Shown piece after piece: positions 26,156-35,890 of a stretch of DNA of 64,000 bases. This DNA comes from Epiperipatus broadwayi (taxonomy: Eukaryota > Onychophora > Udeonychophora > Euonychophora > Peripatidae). Position 1 is the stretch's first letter. The number at the start of each line of letters is the position of its first letter. The notes under the pieces were generated by a model. That model searched no databases, had not been told where the DNA came from, and saw nothing but the letters and a program-made list of their open reading frames with translations. The stretch lies in contig JAQFVV010012394.1 of the NCBI GenBank assembly GCA_028023455.1, positions 29,896,010 through 29,960,009 on the forward strand, given 5' to 3'. Both the position numbers and the translations under genes were made by a program.

Positions 26156-27040
26156 TAAAAAAAAAAAATATATATATATATATTAAAAACCTGAAATAAA
26201 TAATCAAACCCAAATAAAACAATTAATATAAAATAAAATGTACTACATAAATGAAAAATAAATATAAATTATACATGTGTATTCTTAACTTTATACATAT
26301 ATACATTCAAGGACAACTATTAATCTAAATATTATCTATTTTATTATTATTAACAATCTACTAATTATCTGTATTCTTCATAAACTTAAACTTTATGATT
26401 AGTAACTAAAATTCTTTTAATTTTAAATCATATTTATTATTTTCTTACTCATTCTTCTTTTAAAATTAATATTTTATATTTATTATTGCTGAATATTTAA
26501 AACCTATAAACTTTATAATCTTTACACTTACTAAGGCTATTCTGATCTTCAAAATAAAATAATGAAAAATCGTTTTTTTTTTTTTTTTTTTTTTTCAAAA
26601 AATTATCTTATACCCTAGCTCCCTCTATTACATATTATTTAAACTAAATATATATATCCCCTACAACTCTTTATTTATATATATATATTTTTTTACACTT
26701 TAACTTTTATTATATAATACTCATAAATTTATATTATACTTCTTTATATGTTTTTATATATATAAACCCTACAACTTTATTTACATATATATATTTTTTA
26801 TTTTATATATTTTAACTTTTATCATTATTTTTATATAATTCTTATAAAAAAATTTTTTTATACTGTTTTATATGTAAATATTATGCTAAGTTTATTAATT
26901 TATTTATTTATTATTATTTAATATCTGTAAATATACCCAAATTTATATTCGTATTTAACCTAACCATTTTTTATCATCCCCAACTTATTTATTAACAATT
27001 ATCTCTTTACATATTTACCTCTATATATCTTATTTAATAA
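26156..27040 (-). other. 3' untranslated region of PLE unit 2
   Basis: Collinear with 22443-23302. The main differences are an expanded poly-A/poly-T at 26158-26168 and 26573-26595 and altered AT runs, i.e. slippage. Confidence 0.6.
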
Positions 27041-29278
27041 CTAAACCAATCTCATCCTAATCCCAGAATCTCTATTAAATTCTGGTTTTATCTTTCTTAT
27101 TAATATAGCTTCTTTTATTTTCCTTTCTTTAATACTTTTTGTATATAACTTCATTTTTATTGAACTTTGTGTAAATTTGTGTCCTGTTTCTTTTGTATGT
27201 ATATATATTGGTGATTTATTATCTGCCATATGTTGTTTTAGTCTTGTTTTTATAGAATTTTTTGTTTCTCCCACATATTTGTTATCAATCCCACTATCTA
27301 GACATTGTTTGCATTTTATCACATATACTCCATTAATTATTTCTTTATTATCTTTATTATATCCTATGTATTTGTTATCTATCAAATTTAATAGGTTTTC
27401 TCTTTTTTTATTAACTATTTTTGTATTAATTATTCTTTTGTATCTTTTATTAATCTTCTTTATAATTTTGTTAAATTTATTCACTATGATATTATTATTT
27501 GTTTTTATTCCTATATATCTATCTTCACCTTTCTTTTTTCCTTCACTCTTTTCATTTTTATTTATCTTATATTCTATTTTTCCAATACTTCTTTTAATTA
27601 TATATACAGGGAAACCATTCATTTTTAATTCATTGATTATTAAATCTTTTTGTATATTATAATCTTCTTTCCTTGAACAATACATTGCAGCTCTGTATAT
27701 TCTTGAATATATACAACTAATTTTATATTTCCTATCAATGTTGGAAAACCAATTTGTTATTTTGTTACCAATATTATTCTTTTTATAAACACTTGTCTCA
27801 ATACACCATTTTTTATCTATCAATTTCTTTTGAAACATTATATCCAGATATGCAATTTTATTATTCTCTTCCTTCTCAACTGTAAATTTTATATTCTCTT
27901 CTATTTTATTAATATCATTAATAAACCAGCTTATTTGTCTTTGGCTTTTATTAAAAATCATTAAATAATCGTCTACATATCTGTTAAAAAACAAAGGAGC
28001 ATTTTTATTTTCTGTTATATTTTTATCAAATTCATTCATATAAATATTACTTAAAATTGCACTAAGAGCTCCTCCCATTAACAATCCTTCTTTTTGCTTA
28101 TAGAATTCTGTATTATATTCAAAAACTACATCCTTGCAACATAATTCCATTAAATCTACCAAAATATGAACAGGTATTTTTATTGTTTTATTTTTATCCT
28201 TAATATATTTCTCTATAGCTAAATTTATCGCTTTACCTACATTTAAATTAGTATACATAGAAATAATGTCCATCTTTAAAAACGTTAAGTTTCTGTATTC
28301 ATATTTTTTAAATATGTCATTAACCTCATGTATTAAAATTTTATTATTTTTAATATTGGAATTTTCATACTCATTAGCATATTTTTTAAAAATTTCACTG
28401 GATAACCATTTTGAAACCTTGTCTAAATAAGATCCTTTACAATCAATAATTGGCCTTAGTGGGATATTTTCCTTGTTAATTTTTGGAGCCCCATATATTC
28501 TTGCTGTTTTACATTCTTTACTTCCTATTTTCTCAAATGTTAATCTGTCTATTAATCCCTCCTTATAAATATGTTTAATTAATGTATATATCTTTCTATT
28601 TTTTAAGTCACTGTCATTCTTCTTAACTTTTTCAAATACCTTATCACTCAGCATAACCTTCATTTTTTCTAAATAATCTTTTTTATCTAATATCACCAAT
28701 TTATTTCCTTTATCTGACTTTAAGAAAACTACTTCTTTTTCATACTTAGACTTAATCTTTTTGACTTCTTCCTTCCCTATTAATTCTTTGTTTTTCTTTA
28801 CATTTTCTTTACTTCTATTTCCAATTTTATTATTATTTTCTATTTTATATATCAAATTATTTATTTCTTTTTTAAATTCATCAAACCATATTTTCTCTTC
28901 ATTATTTAACAATTTTGTAATATCTTTGTCATCATAATAGTATACTCCATATTTTTCCTCTATAAAATCTTGTGCTATTTTTTCCATTGTTGCTTCTATC
29001 TCTATCACATCCTTCTTAACATCATTTCCAATTGGCACATATTTAATTCCTTTGTTCAATATATTTTTTTCTTCTTCTGTAAAATCTATCTTTGAAAGAT
29101 TGTATATATTATTCATTTTGTCATTTGTTATAATCCCTTGTTTTACTTTTTGTTCTTCCATTAATATTTTAAATTTTTTAACATGTCTCTTATTTGTTTT
29201 TTCATTTATCATATTTCTTCTTATCTCACATAATTCTCTAAATTTATTCTCTTCATCTTTTGTTATTTTGTCCCTCAA
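27041..29278 (-). CDS. PLE unit 2 reverse transcriptase/GIY-YIG endonuclease (main ORF)
   Basis: 745 codons, the longest ORF in the window. Domains in order: LSKIDFTEEEKNILNKGIKY (61-80) typical of the PLE N-terminal region; RT FLKSDKGNKLVILD (185-198); ARIYGAPKINK and PLRPIID (259-279); motif A KMDIISMYTNL (335-345, D337); motif B (397-414); motif C YVDDYLMIF (434-442, D436 and D437); IAYLDIMF (475-482); GIY-YIG nuclease GVYVIKC (650-656), KYVGET (667-672), R679, H683, HTKETGH (694-700) and E723. All expected catalytic residues are present, so this part looks functional. The start at 29278 is artificial: the protein should continue upstream to 29637, but one T is missing from a T-run near 29300. 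Confidence 0.85.
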   Translation of the reverse strand: MRDKITKDEENKFRELCEIRRNMINEKTNKRHVKKFKILMEEQKVKQGIITNDKMNNIYNLSKIDFTEEEKNILNKGIKYVPIGNDVKKDVIEIEATMEKIAQDFIEEKYGVYYYDDKDITKLLNNEEKIWFDEFKKEINNLIYKIENNNKIGNRSKENVKKNKELIGKEEVKKIKSKYEKEVVFLKSDKGNKLVILDKKDYLEKMKVMLSDKVFEKVKKNDSDLKNRKIYTLIKHIYKEGLIDRLTFEKIGSKECKTARIYGAPKINKENIPLRPIIDCKGSYLDKVSKWLSSEIFKKYANEYENSNIKNNKILIHEVNDIFKKYEYRNLTFLKMDIISMYTNLNVGKAINLAIEKYIKDKNKTIKIPVHILVDLMELCCKDVVFEYNTEFYKQKEGLLMGGALSAILSNIYMNEFDKNITENKNAPLFFNRYVDDYLMIFNKSQRQISWFINDINKIEENIKFTVEKEENNKIAYLDIMFQKKLIDKKWCIETSVYKKNNIGNKITNWFSNIDRKYKISCIYSRIYRAAMYCSRKEDYNIQKDLIINELKMNGFPVYIIKRSIGKIEYKINKNEKSEGKKKGEDRYIGIKTNNNIIVNKFNKIIKKINKRYKRIINTKIVNKKRENLLNLIDNKYIGYNKDNKEIINGVYVIKCKQCLDSGIDNKYVGETKNSIKTRLKQHMADNKSPIYIHTKETGHKFTQSSIKMKLYTKSIKERKIKEAILIRKIKPEFNRDSGIRMRLV

Positions 29279-29295
29279 TATGAATTCTATATTAT

Positions 29296-29637
29296 TTATT
29301 TTTTATATAAATGTTTTTTCTTTTTATAACAACTTCTAATGTATTTCTTTAATACATTTTTTTCTATCTTCTTTATAAATATTTCACTATTAATCAGTGT
29401 TCTTCTTAATTTCTCCATATTGATGAATTTAGGTATTATACTATTGTCATCACATTTTTTTAAGTATTTTATATTATTATTATTTTTATATAGTTTTATT
29501 ATAGTATTCCATCGTACATTCATTAAATTTACTTCTTCTACACTTATTTTTCCTTTTAAATAGTCCAACAAATTCTTAATGCTTCCTATTTGTTTCATTG
29601 TCATCCTTGAATCCAAATATATAATTCCAAAAGACAT
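29296..29637 (-). CDS. PLE unit 2 N-terminal segment, frame-shifted from the main ORF
   Basis: 113 codons starting MSFGIIYLDSRM, the same start as unit 1. It ends in a KKKHLYKK run where a T-homopolymer in the + sequence (29300-29306) is one base shorter than in unit 1, moving the rest into the frame of the 745-codon ORF. Each unit is thus broken once, at a different homopolymer. Either position could also be an assembly or sequencing error. Confidence 0.75.
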   Translation of the reverse strand: MSFGIIYLDSRMTMKQIGSIKNLLDYLKGKISVEEVNLMNVRWNTIIKLYKNNNNIKYLKKCDDNSIIPKFINMEKLRRTLINSEIFIKKIEKNVLKKYIRSCYKKKKHLYKK

Positions 29638-29692
29638 GTATATCTATTTGCTCCAATTCTTGCCTTCGTGTTATTCAATTCTTCATAAATAT

Positions 29693-29905
29693 TACCAAAA
29701 TCACACTTTTCTTTATGTTTGCCGTAATATCATATAAATACAATTTATCCAAACTTCAAACACTTTTTAGCAAACTTTATTTGTACATACACCTACGTTT
29801 CGATTGACCTGCAGTCTTCTTCAGAGCTATGATATAATGAACAAAATAAAAAAAACAACTATATAATAACACCATAAAAATTTTTTTTAAACAATAAAAA
29901 AACGG
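29693..29905 (-). repeat. PLE terminal repeat (pLTR), 5' copy
   Basis: This is the 5' end of the tandem in element orientation. Similarity to the other two copies stops at about 29905, after a poly-A-like run. The ribozyme array begins 40-60 bp further on. Confidence 0.75.
29789..29827 (-). ncRNA. Hammerhead-like motif in PLE terminal repeat, copy 3
   Basis: As the other two PLE copies, with one change that weakens stem II (CAGTC to CAATC on the - strand). The core CTGAAGA and GAAAC are kept. Confidence 0.45.
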
Positions 29906-30107
29906 GTTTTGTTAGATATAATTTAATATTGAAAGGAAATAGGCATATATATATATATATATGAAAAACAAAAACAAGTTTTATATATGTAAATCCTGCT
30001 ATAGCTTGTATTAATGATCAATAGATGGAGCTTTACCAAGACCTCCAAAACCAGTGTATTTGTTTTGTTAAACGTCAGAGTCAATATTCACTGTCTCTTT
30101 CATTTTG

Positions 30108-30160
30108 CTCCACCCTCAGATCAGCTGATTTCAAGCTGATTTGCTCTCAACAGTGAAAGA
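30108..30160 (-). ncRNA. Hammerhead ribozyme of the inverted unit, mutated core
   Basis: On the - strand CTGTTGA (complement of 30147-30153), stem II GAGC...GCTT, GAA and palindromic stem III ATCAGCTGAT followed by C. The conserved A6 is changed to T, which should impair cleavage. All other core positions match. Confidence 0.6.
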
Positions 30161-30451
30161 TAGGAGTTATAAACTAAACATTAACTCCAAGCATTTATGC
30201 AAAACATTTCTATCAGTTTGCAAACATGAATTTTTTAGACACACAAATGTCTTCAAACTCAGCCTATCAAACTGCATAGCTATATGGGTCTGATATCAGT
30301 TCAGTTTTTCCACATAGTAAAAGCTTCTGCAATCTATATCATTGCAAGAAAACTTTACAGATACATTTATGAAAAACAAAAACAAGTTTTATATACATAA
30401 AACCTGCTATAAACACTTGGAGTTAATGTTTTGGTCTAGTTTGTAACTCCT

Positions 30452-30505
30452 ATCCTAAACTGATGAGAGCAAATCAGCTTGAAATCAGCTGATCTGAGGG
30501 TGGAG
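30452..30505 (+). ncRNA. Hammerhead ribozyme, array B direct unit 1
   Basis: CTGATGA at 30460-30466, stem II GAGC/GCTT, GAA at 30481-30483, stem III from the palindrome ATCAGCTGAT, and cleavage after AUC (C30494). The core is fully conserved. Stem I pairing next to the core is weaker than in the 56.6-kb copy. Confidence 0.7.
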
Positions 30506-30803
30506 AAAAATGAAAGAGACAGTGAATATTGACTCTGATGTTTATGTAAACAAATACCCTTGTTTTGGAGGTCTTGGTAAAGTTCCATCTATTGATCATT
30601 AATACAAGCGATAGCAGGTTTTACATGTATAAAACTTGTCTTTTATGTGGAGAAACTGAAATGATATCATACCCATATAGCTATCTGGTTGGATAGGCTG
30701 AGTTTGAAGTCATTTCATGTCTAAAAAATTCATGCTTGCAAACTGATAGAAACGTTTTGCATAAACGCTTGGAGTTAATGTTTAGGTCTAGATTCTAACT
30801 CTT

Positions 30804-30856
30804 ATCTTTCACTGATGAGAGCAAATCAGCTTGAAATCAGCTGATATGAGGGTGTA
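30804..30856 (+). ncRNA. Hammerhead ribozyme, array B direct unit 2
   Basis: CTGATGA at 30812-30818, stem II GAGC/GCTT, GAA, stem III ATCAGCTGAT, cleavage residue A at 30846 (allowed H17). Stem I can form between TCTTTCA before and TGAGGG after the core. It looks competent. Confidence 0.7.
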
Positions 30857-31214
30857 GCAAAATGAAAGAGACAGTGAATATTGACTCTGAGGTTTATGTA
30901 AACAAATATGCTTGTTTTGAAGGTTGTGGTAAAGCTCGATCTATTGATCATTAATACAAGCGATAGCAGGTTTTACATATATAAAACTTGTTTTTTTTTC
31001 ATAAATGTACCTTTAATTTTTCTTGCAATGATATAGATTGCAGAAGCTTTTACTATGTGGAGAAACTGAACTGATATCAGACCCATATAGCTATGTGTTT
31101 TGATAGACTGAGTTTCAAGACATTTACGTGTCTAAAAAATTCATGCTTGCAAACTGATAGAAACGTTTTGCATAAACGCTTGGAGTTAAGGTTTAGATCT
31201 AGTTTCTAACTCCT

Positions 31215-31255
31215 ATCCTTCACTGATGAGAGCAAATCAGCTGATCTGAGGATGG
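31215..31255 (+). ncRNA. Hammerhead relic, array B direct unit 3
   Basis: CTGATGA at 31223-31229 and the first strand of stem II are kept, but 11 bases covering the second strand of stem II and GAA are deleted, joining AAATCAG directly to CTGATCTG. The deletion is flanked by the short repeat ATCAGCT, so slippage is likely. It is inactive. Confidence 0.65.
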
Positions 31256-31337
31256 AGCAAAATGAAAGAGACAGTGAATATTGACTCTGACATTTATGTA
31301 AACAAATACACTTGTTTTGGAGGTCTTGGTAAAGCTT

Positions 31338-31363
31338 CATATATATATATATATATATATATA

Positions 31364-31412
<49 letters not shown>
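31338..31412. repeat. (AT)n tract closing array B
   Basis: Two AT runs separated by GA. It marks the abrupt end of the third ribozyme unit. Frames through it give only IYIYIY peptides. Confidence 0.85.
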
Positions 31413-31414
<2 letters not shown>

Positions 31415-31496
31415 AAATATTAATATATAACAAACTAACCAAAGGAAATACATATAAAAACAAAAAAAAGACTTATAAATCCAATAAATAATATTA

Positions 31497-31530
31497 TTTT
31501 TCAACCAGAGGACTGGTTTTCATCAGAAAG
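31497..31530 (-). ncRNA. Hammerhead-like motif at the 3' end of the second PLE
   Basis: On the - strand CTGATGA, one extra A, a perfect 6-bp stem II AACCAG/CTGGTT with loop TCCT, then GAA. The extra A before stem II is the same peculiarity as in the tandem PLEs. Stem III and the cleavage triplet are not recognisable. Confidence 0.4.
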
Positions 31531-32024
31531 AAAAAAAAATACACAGTAAAATGGTGATAATCAAAAATTACAGATTTGGTAAAAGATTAAAAATTTAACA
31601 AAACCTCCCTGATTGGACACAAAATCTAACACAGAATATCTACCCAATCAATGACAAAATTCAAAAAAAAAAAAAAAAAAAAACTACATTCCCTCCTAAT
31701 CAAACTTAAATTCTATTTAAATTAAAATATAAAAATAAAAAATCCAAAATTAAAAATTAAAATATACATATGTGCATACGTAGAAAAATTAAACTATGCT
31801 CACATACAAAAAATAGCTGTGCTCACATTAATATTCATTAAAAACTAAAATACTCATACATTTTAATCAAAAATTATAGTTAGTGCAAAGTACAATAATT
31901 TATAACTAATTATTTATCTATAAACCAATTAAACACAGATATTAAACATCCATGTAACCAATCTTTACATAAAAAACCTCATATAAGAAAATTTTCACAT
32001 AAAAAACACACATATAGAAATCAT

Positions 32025-32759
32025 TTAGGAGACCAGGTAACCCAGAGATGTAATAGTTCCAGTGTTCAAATTCAACCCATGTGGTTCTAAGGTCTTGAAT
32101 TTAAAAGCAAAAAAACTCTCCTTTTGTTTCCTCTCCCTTGTAGAAGAAAAACCTTCCTGAAGAATCACTACTTTTAAATCATCAATTGAATGATTCGGTA
32201 AGTTAAAATGTTTTGAAACCGGTCTATCTTTATTCTTATGCAAAATGTCAAATCTATGATTAGTCATTCTGACATGTAAACTATTTTCTGATTCATCTAT
32301 ATACTGGTTTAAACATCTACTACACTCTATCAAATACATCAAATTAACACTTTTACATGTAACATACTTAGGAATATGCCATTTGAAATTACAATTCTTA
32401 GTACTAAAGACCACTTTTGTCACAACAATATGTTTACATGTAAAACATCTTTTATCTTTACATGGAGAACATCCTTTTTCCTGTACAGAACTACTAATAA
32501 AATTTGTTTTGACAAGTATATCTCTAAGTGATCTATGTTTTCGATATACAGCCTTAGGTGGATCAGAAAAAATAGATTTTAAATAATCTGTGGACTGTAA
32601 TATGTTAAAATGTTTTGCCAATATCCGGTTAATATTAGGTAAATCTCTATTAAAAGTAAGAACCAATGGTGGAACATCTAATTGTTTTTTACTCTTTTCA
32701 GATAAAAGAAGTTTCTTTCTATCAATTAAAGAAGATCTCCTTACTGCATTATCCAACAA
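32025..32759 (-). pseudogene. PLE C-terminal domain: Cys cluster plus GIY-YIG nuclease
   Basis: 244 codons. PPLVLTFNRDLPNINRIL (30-47) and RKHRSLRDILVKTNF (73-87) are linker motifs found after the RT in Penelope/Neptune-type PLEs. A cysteine cluster C97, C100, C105, C108 follows, then TCKSVNLMYLIEC (134-146) and QYIDES (152-157) as the GIY-YIG halves, R164, H168, HFNLPNH (184-190) and E214. The usual glycine of YIG is D155 here, which should damage the nuclease. There is no RT upstream. Sequence and the Cys cluster show it is a different lineage from the 23-29-kb PLEs. Confidence 0.75.
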
Positions 32760-33309
32760 TGTCTTAGATTAAATTTATTAAAGTTAACTTAACTATTCAC
32801 TGTCATCTTTATTCTATTATTTCGAATCTATTTTTAATTAATAACCTTAATAATTTTATTTTGCTAAAGTAAACTATGGAAGTAAACCACGGACATTACT
32901 CAGATAAATCAATCAAAATTTACTTATGAAAGTAAATTACAGAAATAATCATAAATTAGATTAGGCAAATTAACTATAACAATAAATATGTGAACATGAA
33001 GTCTATAAAATGACTTATATAAATTGAATTATATTAATCGAATATAGAAATATTCAAGACAAAATTAATACTGTAAATCAATCATGGAAATAAATTATTA
33101 ATATCAAATTAACTATGTGAATCGAATATGGAAACAATATAATAATGACTACTGCAAATCAATCATGGAAATAAAGTATCATTATAAAATGAATAATTAA
33201 ATTTAAATATGAACTAATATTACCTTAAATATAGGTGCTGGATATATAGATTCTGGAGATATTTGAAACATCAAACACAAAACACAATATAATCTTATAA
33301 CAATAGTAA

Positions 33310-33521
33310 TAATAATAAGTCAGATGTCACATGACTTATATATAGCTTGCAAGTACAAATATGTAAAATTAAGAGCATACTAATAGCTCTAAAAAGCTTT
33401 TTTTTTATTTATGATAAATGCTACTACAAGAGAAGGCATTCAAATCATTTTATCTTGGATTGTCCCTATCTCCAGACTGGTTTCGACCTATGAGTCTCTT
33501 CAGTTAGGAGTTGGGACAATT
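33310..33521 (-). mobile_element. 212-bp hammerhead-bearing insertion with 15-bp target duplication
   Basis: TTATAACAATAGTAA occurs at 33295-33309 and again at 33522-33536. The second long LTR has a single copy (inverted, 50659-50673) with no insert, giving an empty site. The insert has no ORF. Its 5' end (- strand) is formed by a complete hammerhead (33459-33520). It looks like a solo non-autonomous ribozyme element. The target duplication length is in the range reported for PLE-type insertions. Confidence 0.8.
33459..33520 (-). ncRNA. Type I hammerhead ribozyme, intact-looking
   Basis: On the - strand: stem I strand TTGTCCC/CTCC, CTGAAGA (complement of 33497-33503), stem II GACT-CATA-GGTC, GAA, short stem III AC-CA-GT, cleavage after GUC (complement of 33475), and stem I return GGAG/GGGACAA. 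Internal loops in stem I are where tertiary contacts form in natural type I ribozymes. The 2-bp stem III is typical of PLE/retrozyme hammerheads, which may act as dimers. All core bases match. Confidence 0.8.
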
Positions 33522-35189
33522 TTATAACAATAGTAAATTTTTATTACATTAACAATAATGATAAAATTAAAATAAAAACACACTAAATTATAATATTATT
33601 ACACAAATATATGCTTCTGATCTATTCAGGACTATTATTAAAATACATGTTTGAGTTAACTAATCTCTTGGATGACTCACTTCTTGTTTTGACCCATTCA
33701 TTTATTAAATAAATGATTAATAATAATAAATACAAACGCTGGAAACAGAATTCCGGATATTTTAGCTTTAAGAAAACTTATCTTGAAAGAGAAGAAAACC
33801 TACAAATTTCTACTTCTTCCTCCTTTTATTGTAAACATTGTCTATTGGACTATTCCAAAATAATGTATTGCTTCAATTATTCTAACTAGCAATGTGAAAT
33901 AATCTTAAATTTCTAAATCATTTTTATCAAGCAATAATTTTCACATTTCTAATGAAGAAGGATTATATGTCATAAAATTACCCTACTAATTTTGCAAACG
34001 GGTTTAAATTCAAAACCCACACTTTTACATTCATGCTTGTCAGATATTTACATTTTTTTACTGTATATATCTTAATATGTCAGTATGTCCACTCAGCTTG
34101 ATGACCTCAATTTACCATCAGTAAAAAAAAATCAATACAGATCGGTTAGTTTATTAATTAAAATCTTTGGCACTCTTCATCATACATATACATCTGACTG
34201 AATCCTTATCCTTTCTGGGCAACGTTGTTCTGTCCCACGTAAGAAAACTCTCTTCATATTACACATCACCAGGCGGTGTGTATAACGTGCACACAGCCAC
34301 ATCTTGATAAGGGAAATAACAAAAACAATATCAACTTCAAACTTAAACTATTTGCTTGAGCCAGGGGTAGATCTTTTCCTAAGATCCAGAATTGGGTAAA
34401 GAGTTTCTCTTAGACACCTATTCCCTATATTGGCATGCAACATTTTCTATACTTAAACTGTAACTTTATTAATAATTCCCTATCTTAACAAATAAATGGA
34501 GTGAAACTTAGTCCTCCAACTGCCATGGTATATAAATCTGGAGACAGCTATTTCCCATTTATTGGGTGGTAGAATTACTTTACATTAGTAATGACAAGCA
34601 TTTATAGCTTTAAATATGCCCACACATACATCGATTCCAGCCTAGATAAATGACAAAGACTAACCATATCCCCAATCAATACATATATGAATTATTTCAA
34701 TTTTAACCAGTCAAGCCAACAACATACCTAATATTTATATCAATAACAGATCAACACTCACAGCATAATAATGGATTTTATATGACCATCCCCTCCCTCT
34801 TCACATTTAATATTAAGCACAAATTAAAATTTTGTTAAGAATAATAAAATATTTATGTCATTTCTCTCTTTACTTTTAAGTCTAAATTCACATGAGCATC
34901 TATACTTAAATGGTATCAAAATCATTTTCTTTTCTTTCCTTCAGACATTTTAAACATAAACAAAATATTAAATTAAATAATCTAGTGATTAGAGTGTGAC
35001 ATAGCATATAAACAAAATGAAATATAATAAAAAAAAAAACAAATGACATATTATATAAACGAAATAAAATAAAGAATAAATATCAACATTACAGATAGTC
35101 TCTTTAAATATCTTTTCCTTCCACTGTTCATTAATCAATTAATATATTTATTTCATTTTACTTGAGATAGCTATATACTTGCACATCAG

Positions 35190-35320
35190 GCAGTTATTTT
35201 AATTAAATGTGTATAAAATGCACAGACAGTCATTTGAATCAAGATAGACAAAAATGTAGATAGTTATTTAAATCAAAAGTAGATAGTTATTTTTAAATCA
35301 AAATGTAGCTACAGGATAGT
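35190..35320. repeat. Minisatellite in long LTR copy 1
   Basis: About four or five degenerate ~30-bp units containing ATAGTTATTTAAATC and ATGTAGAT words. It is the reverse complement of the larger array at 48605-48965 in copy 2. Confidence 0.6.
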
Positions 35321-35883
35321 TAATAAATTTTAAAAAGTTCTGTTGTTTACCTTCCATTTGATGAGTTCTTCCTGGATTTGAATTCACTTTGTTTTCCTTT
35401 CCTCTTCTTTTCCATTTAAAGGTTCAAATAAGCAATAAGAAGTTTCTGATTACTAGCATGAATTAACTTTTTAAGACCTTATACAGAAGATTTCTGCAGT
35501 TCTTTAAACGAATTTTAAAGAGCCATATAATTATTATAATCCGAATTGGTCTTTTAATTTGATAAAAGAAATTTGACAATTCTCTCCTTGCAGGAAATTT
35601 TATAAGCAGACTGGATGAATTGTGATATTCAGCAGAAAATATCTTATCAAAAGTTGACTTCTTCATAATTAATTTTGAGAAAAAAAGATATGCACCATTC
35701 TTTAGAAGAATTAGAAATTCATATTTTGGTCTACTATACCACTTGACTTCATTATCAAATTCTGAGAAAGAAAATTAAAACTTGGAGAAAAAAATACGTT
35801 TAGAGATATTAATTTTTAGTTAGTTAGTTAGCCCAGTTCTCAATCAGTAAAAGTTTCTTCCCCTTTACTTTTCTCTTTCCAGT

Positions 35884-35890
35884 TTTTATA
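35884..35890 (-). promoter_or_regulatory. TATA box of long LTR copy 1
   Basis: On the - strand the sequence reads CCTATAAAAACTGG. The same position in copy 2 reads ATATAAAAGGGG. Conservation between diverged copies supports a promoter role. Confidence 0.5.

Larger units (their letters stand above)
22244..29905 (-). mobile_element. Tandem pair of Penelope-like elements
   Basis: Two nearly identical units are arranged head-to-tail on the - strand with three copies of a ~200-bp repeat at 22244-22442, 25958-26155 and 29693-29905. Spacing between repeat landmarks is 3712 and 3737 bp. Each unit encodes one long protein with PLE-type RT plus C-terminal GIY-YIG nuclease. A head-to-tail array with a direct repeat ('pLTR') and a hammerhead-like motif at each junction is the known PLE architecture. 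The small number of differences points to recent insertion or amplification. Confidence 0.85.
29961..31337. mobile_element. Hammerhead-bearing retrozyme-like array B: one inverted and three direct units
   Basis: A - oriented unit (29961-30411; the word GAAAAACAAAAACAAGTTTT recurs at its two ends 408 bp apart) is followed by + oriented units beginning about 30412, 30763 and 31174. The last is cut off by (AT)n at 31338. Hammerhead cores in the direct units start at 30460, 30812 and 31223, so the periods are 352 and 411 bp; unit 1 lacks about 57 bp present in unit 2. There is no ORF. Small tandem units each with a type I hammerhead match retrozymes, non-autonomous elements thought to be moved by other retroelements; in animals PLEs are the suspected helpers. 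(AT)n tracts bound the array on both sides. Confidence 0.75.
31440..32762 (-). mobile_element. 3' fragment of a second, different Penelope-like element
   Basis: It includes the nuclease-encoding frame (32025-32759), an AT-rich 3' UTR and a hammerhead-like motif near the 3' end (31497-31530). The RT domain is missing: the element stops at 32762, exactly where homology of the long LTR begins, so it was truncated on insertion or cut by the neighbour. Confidence 0.65.
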
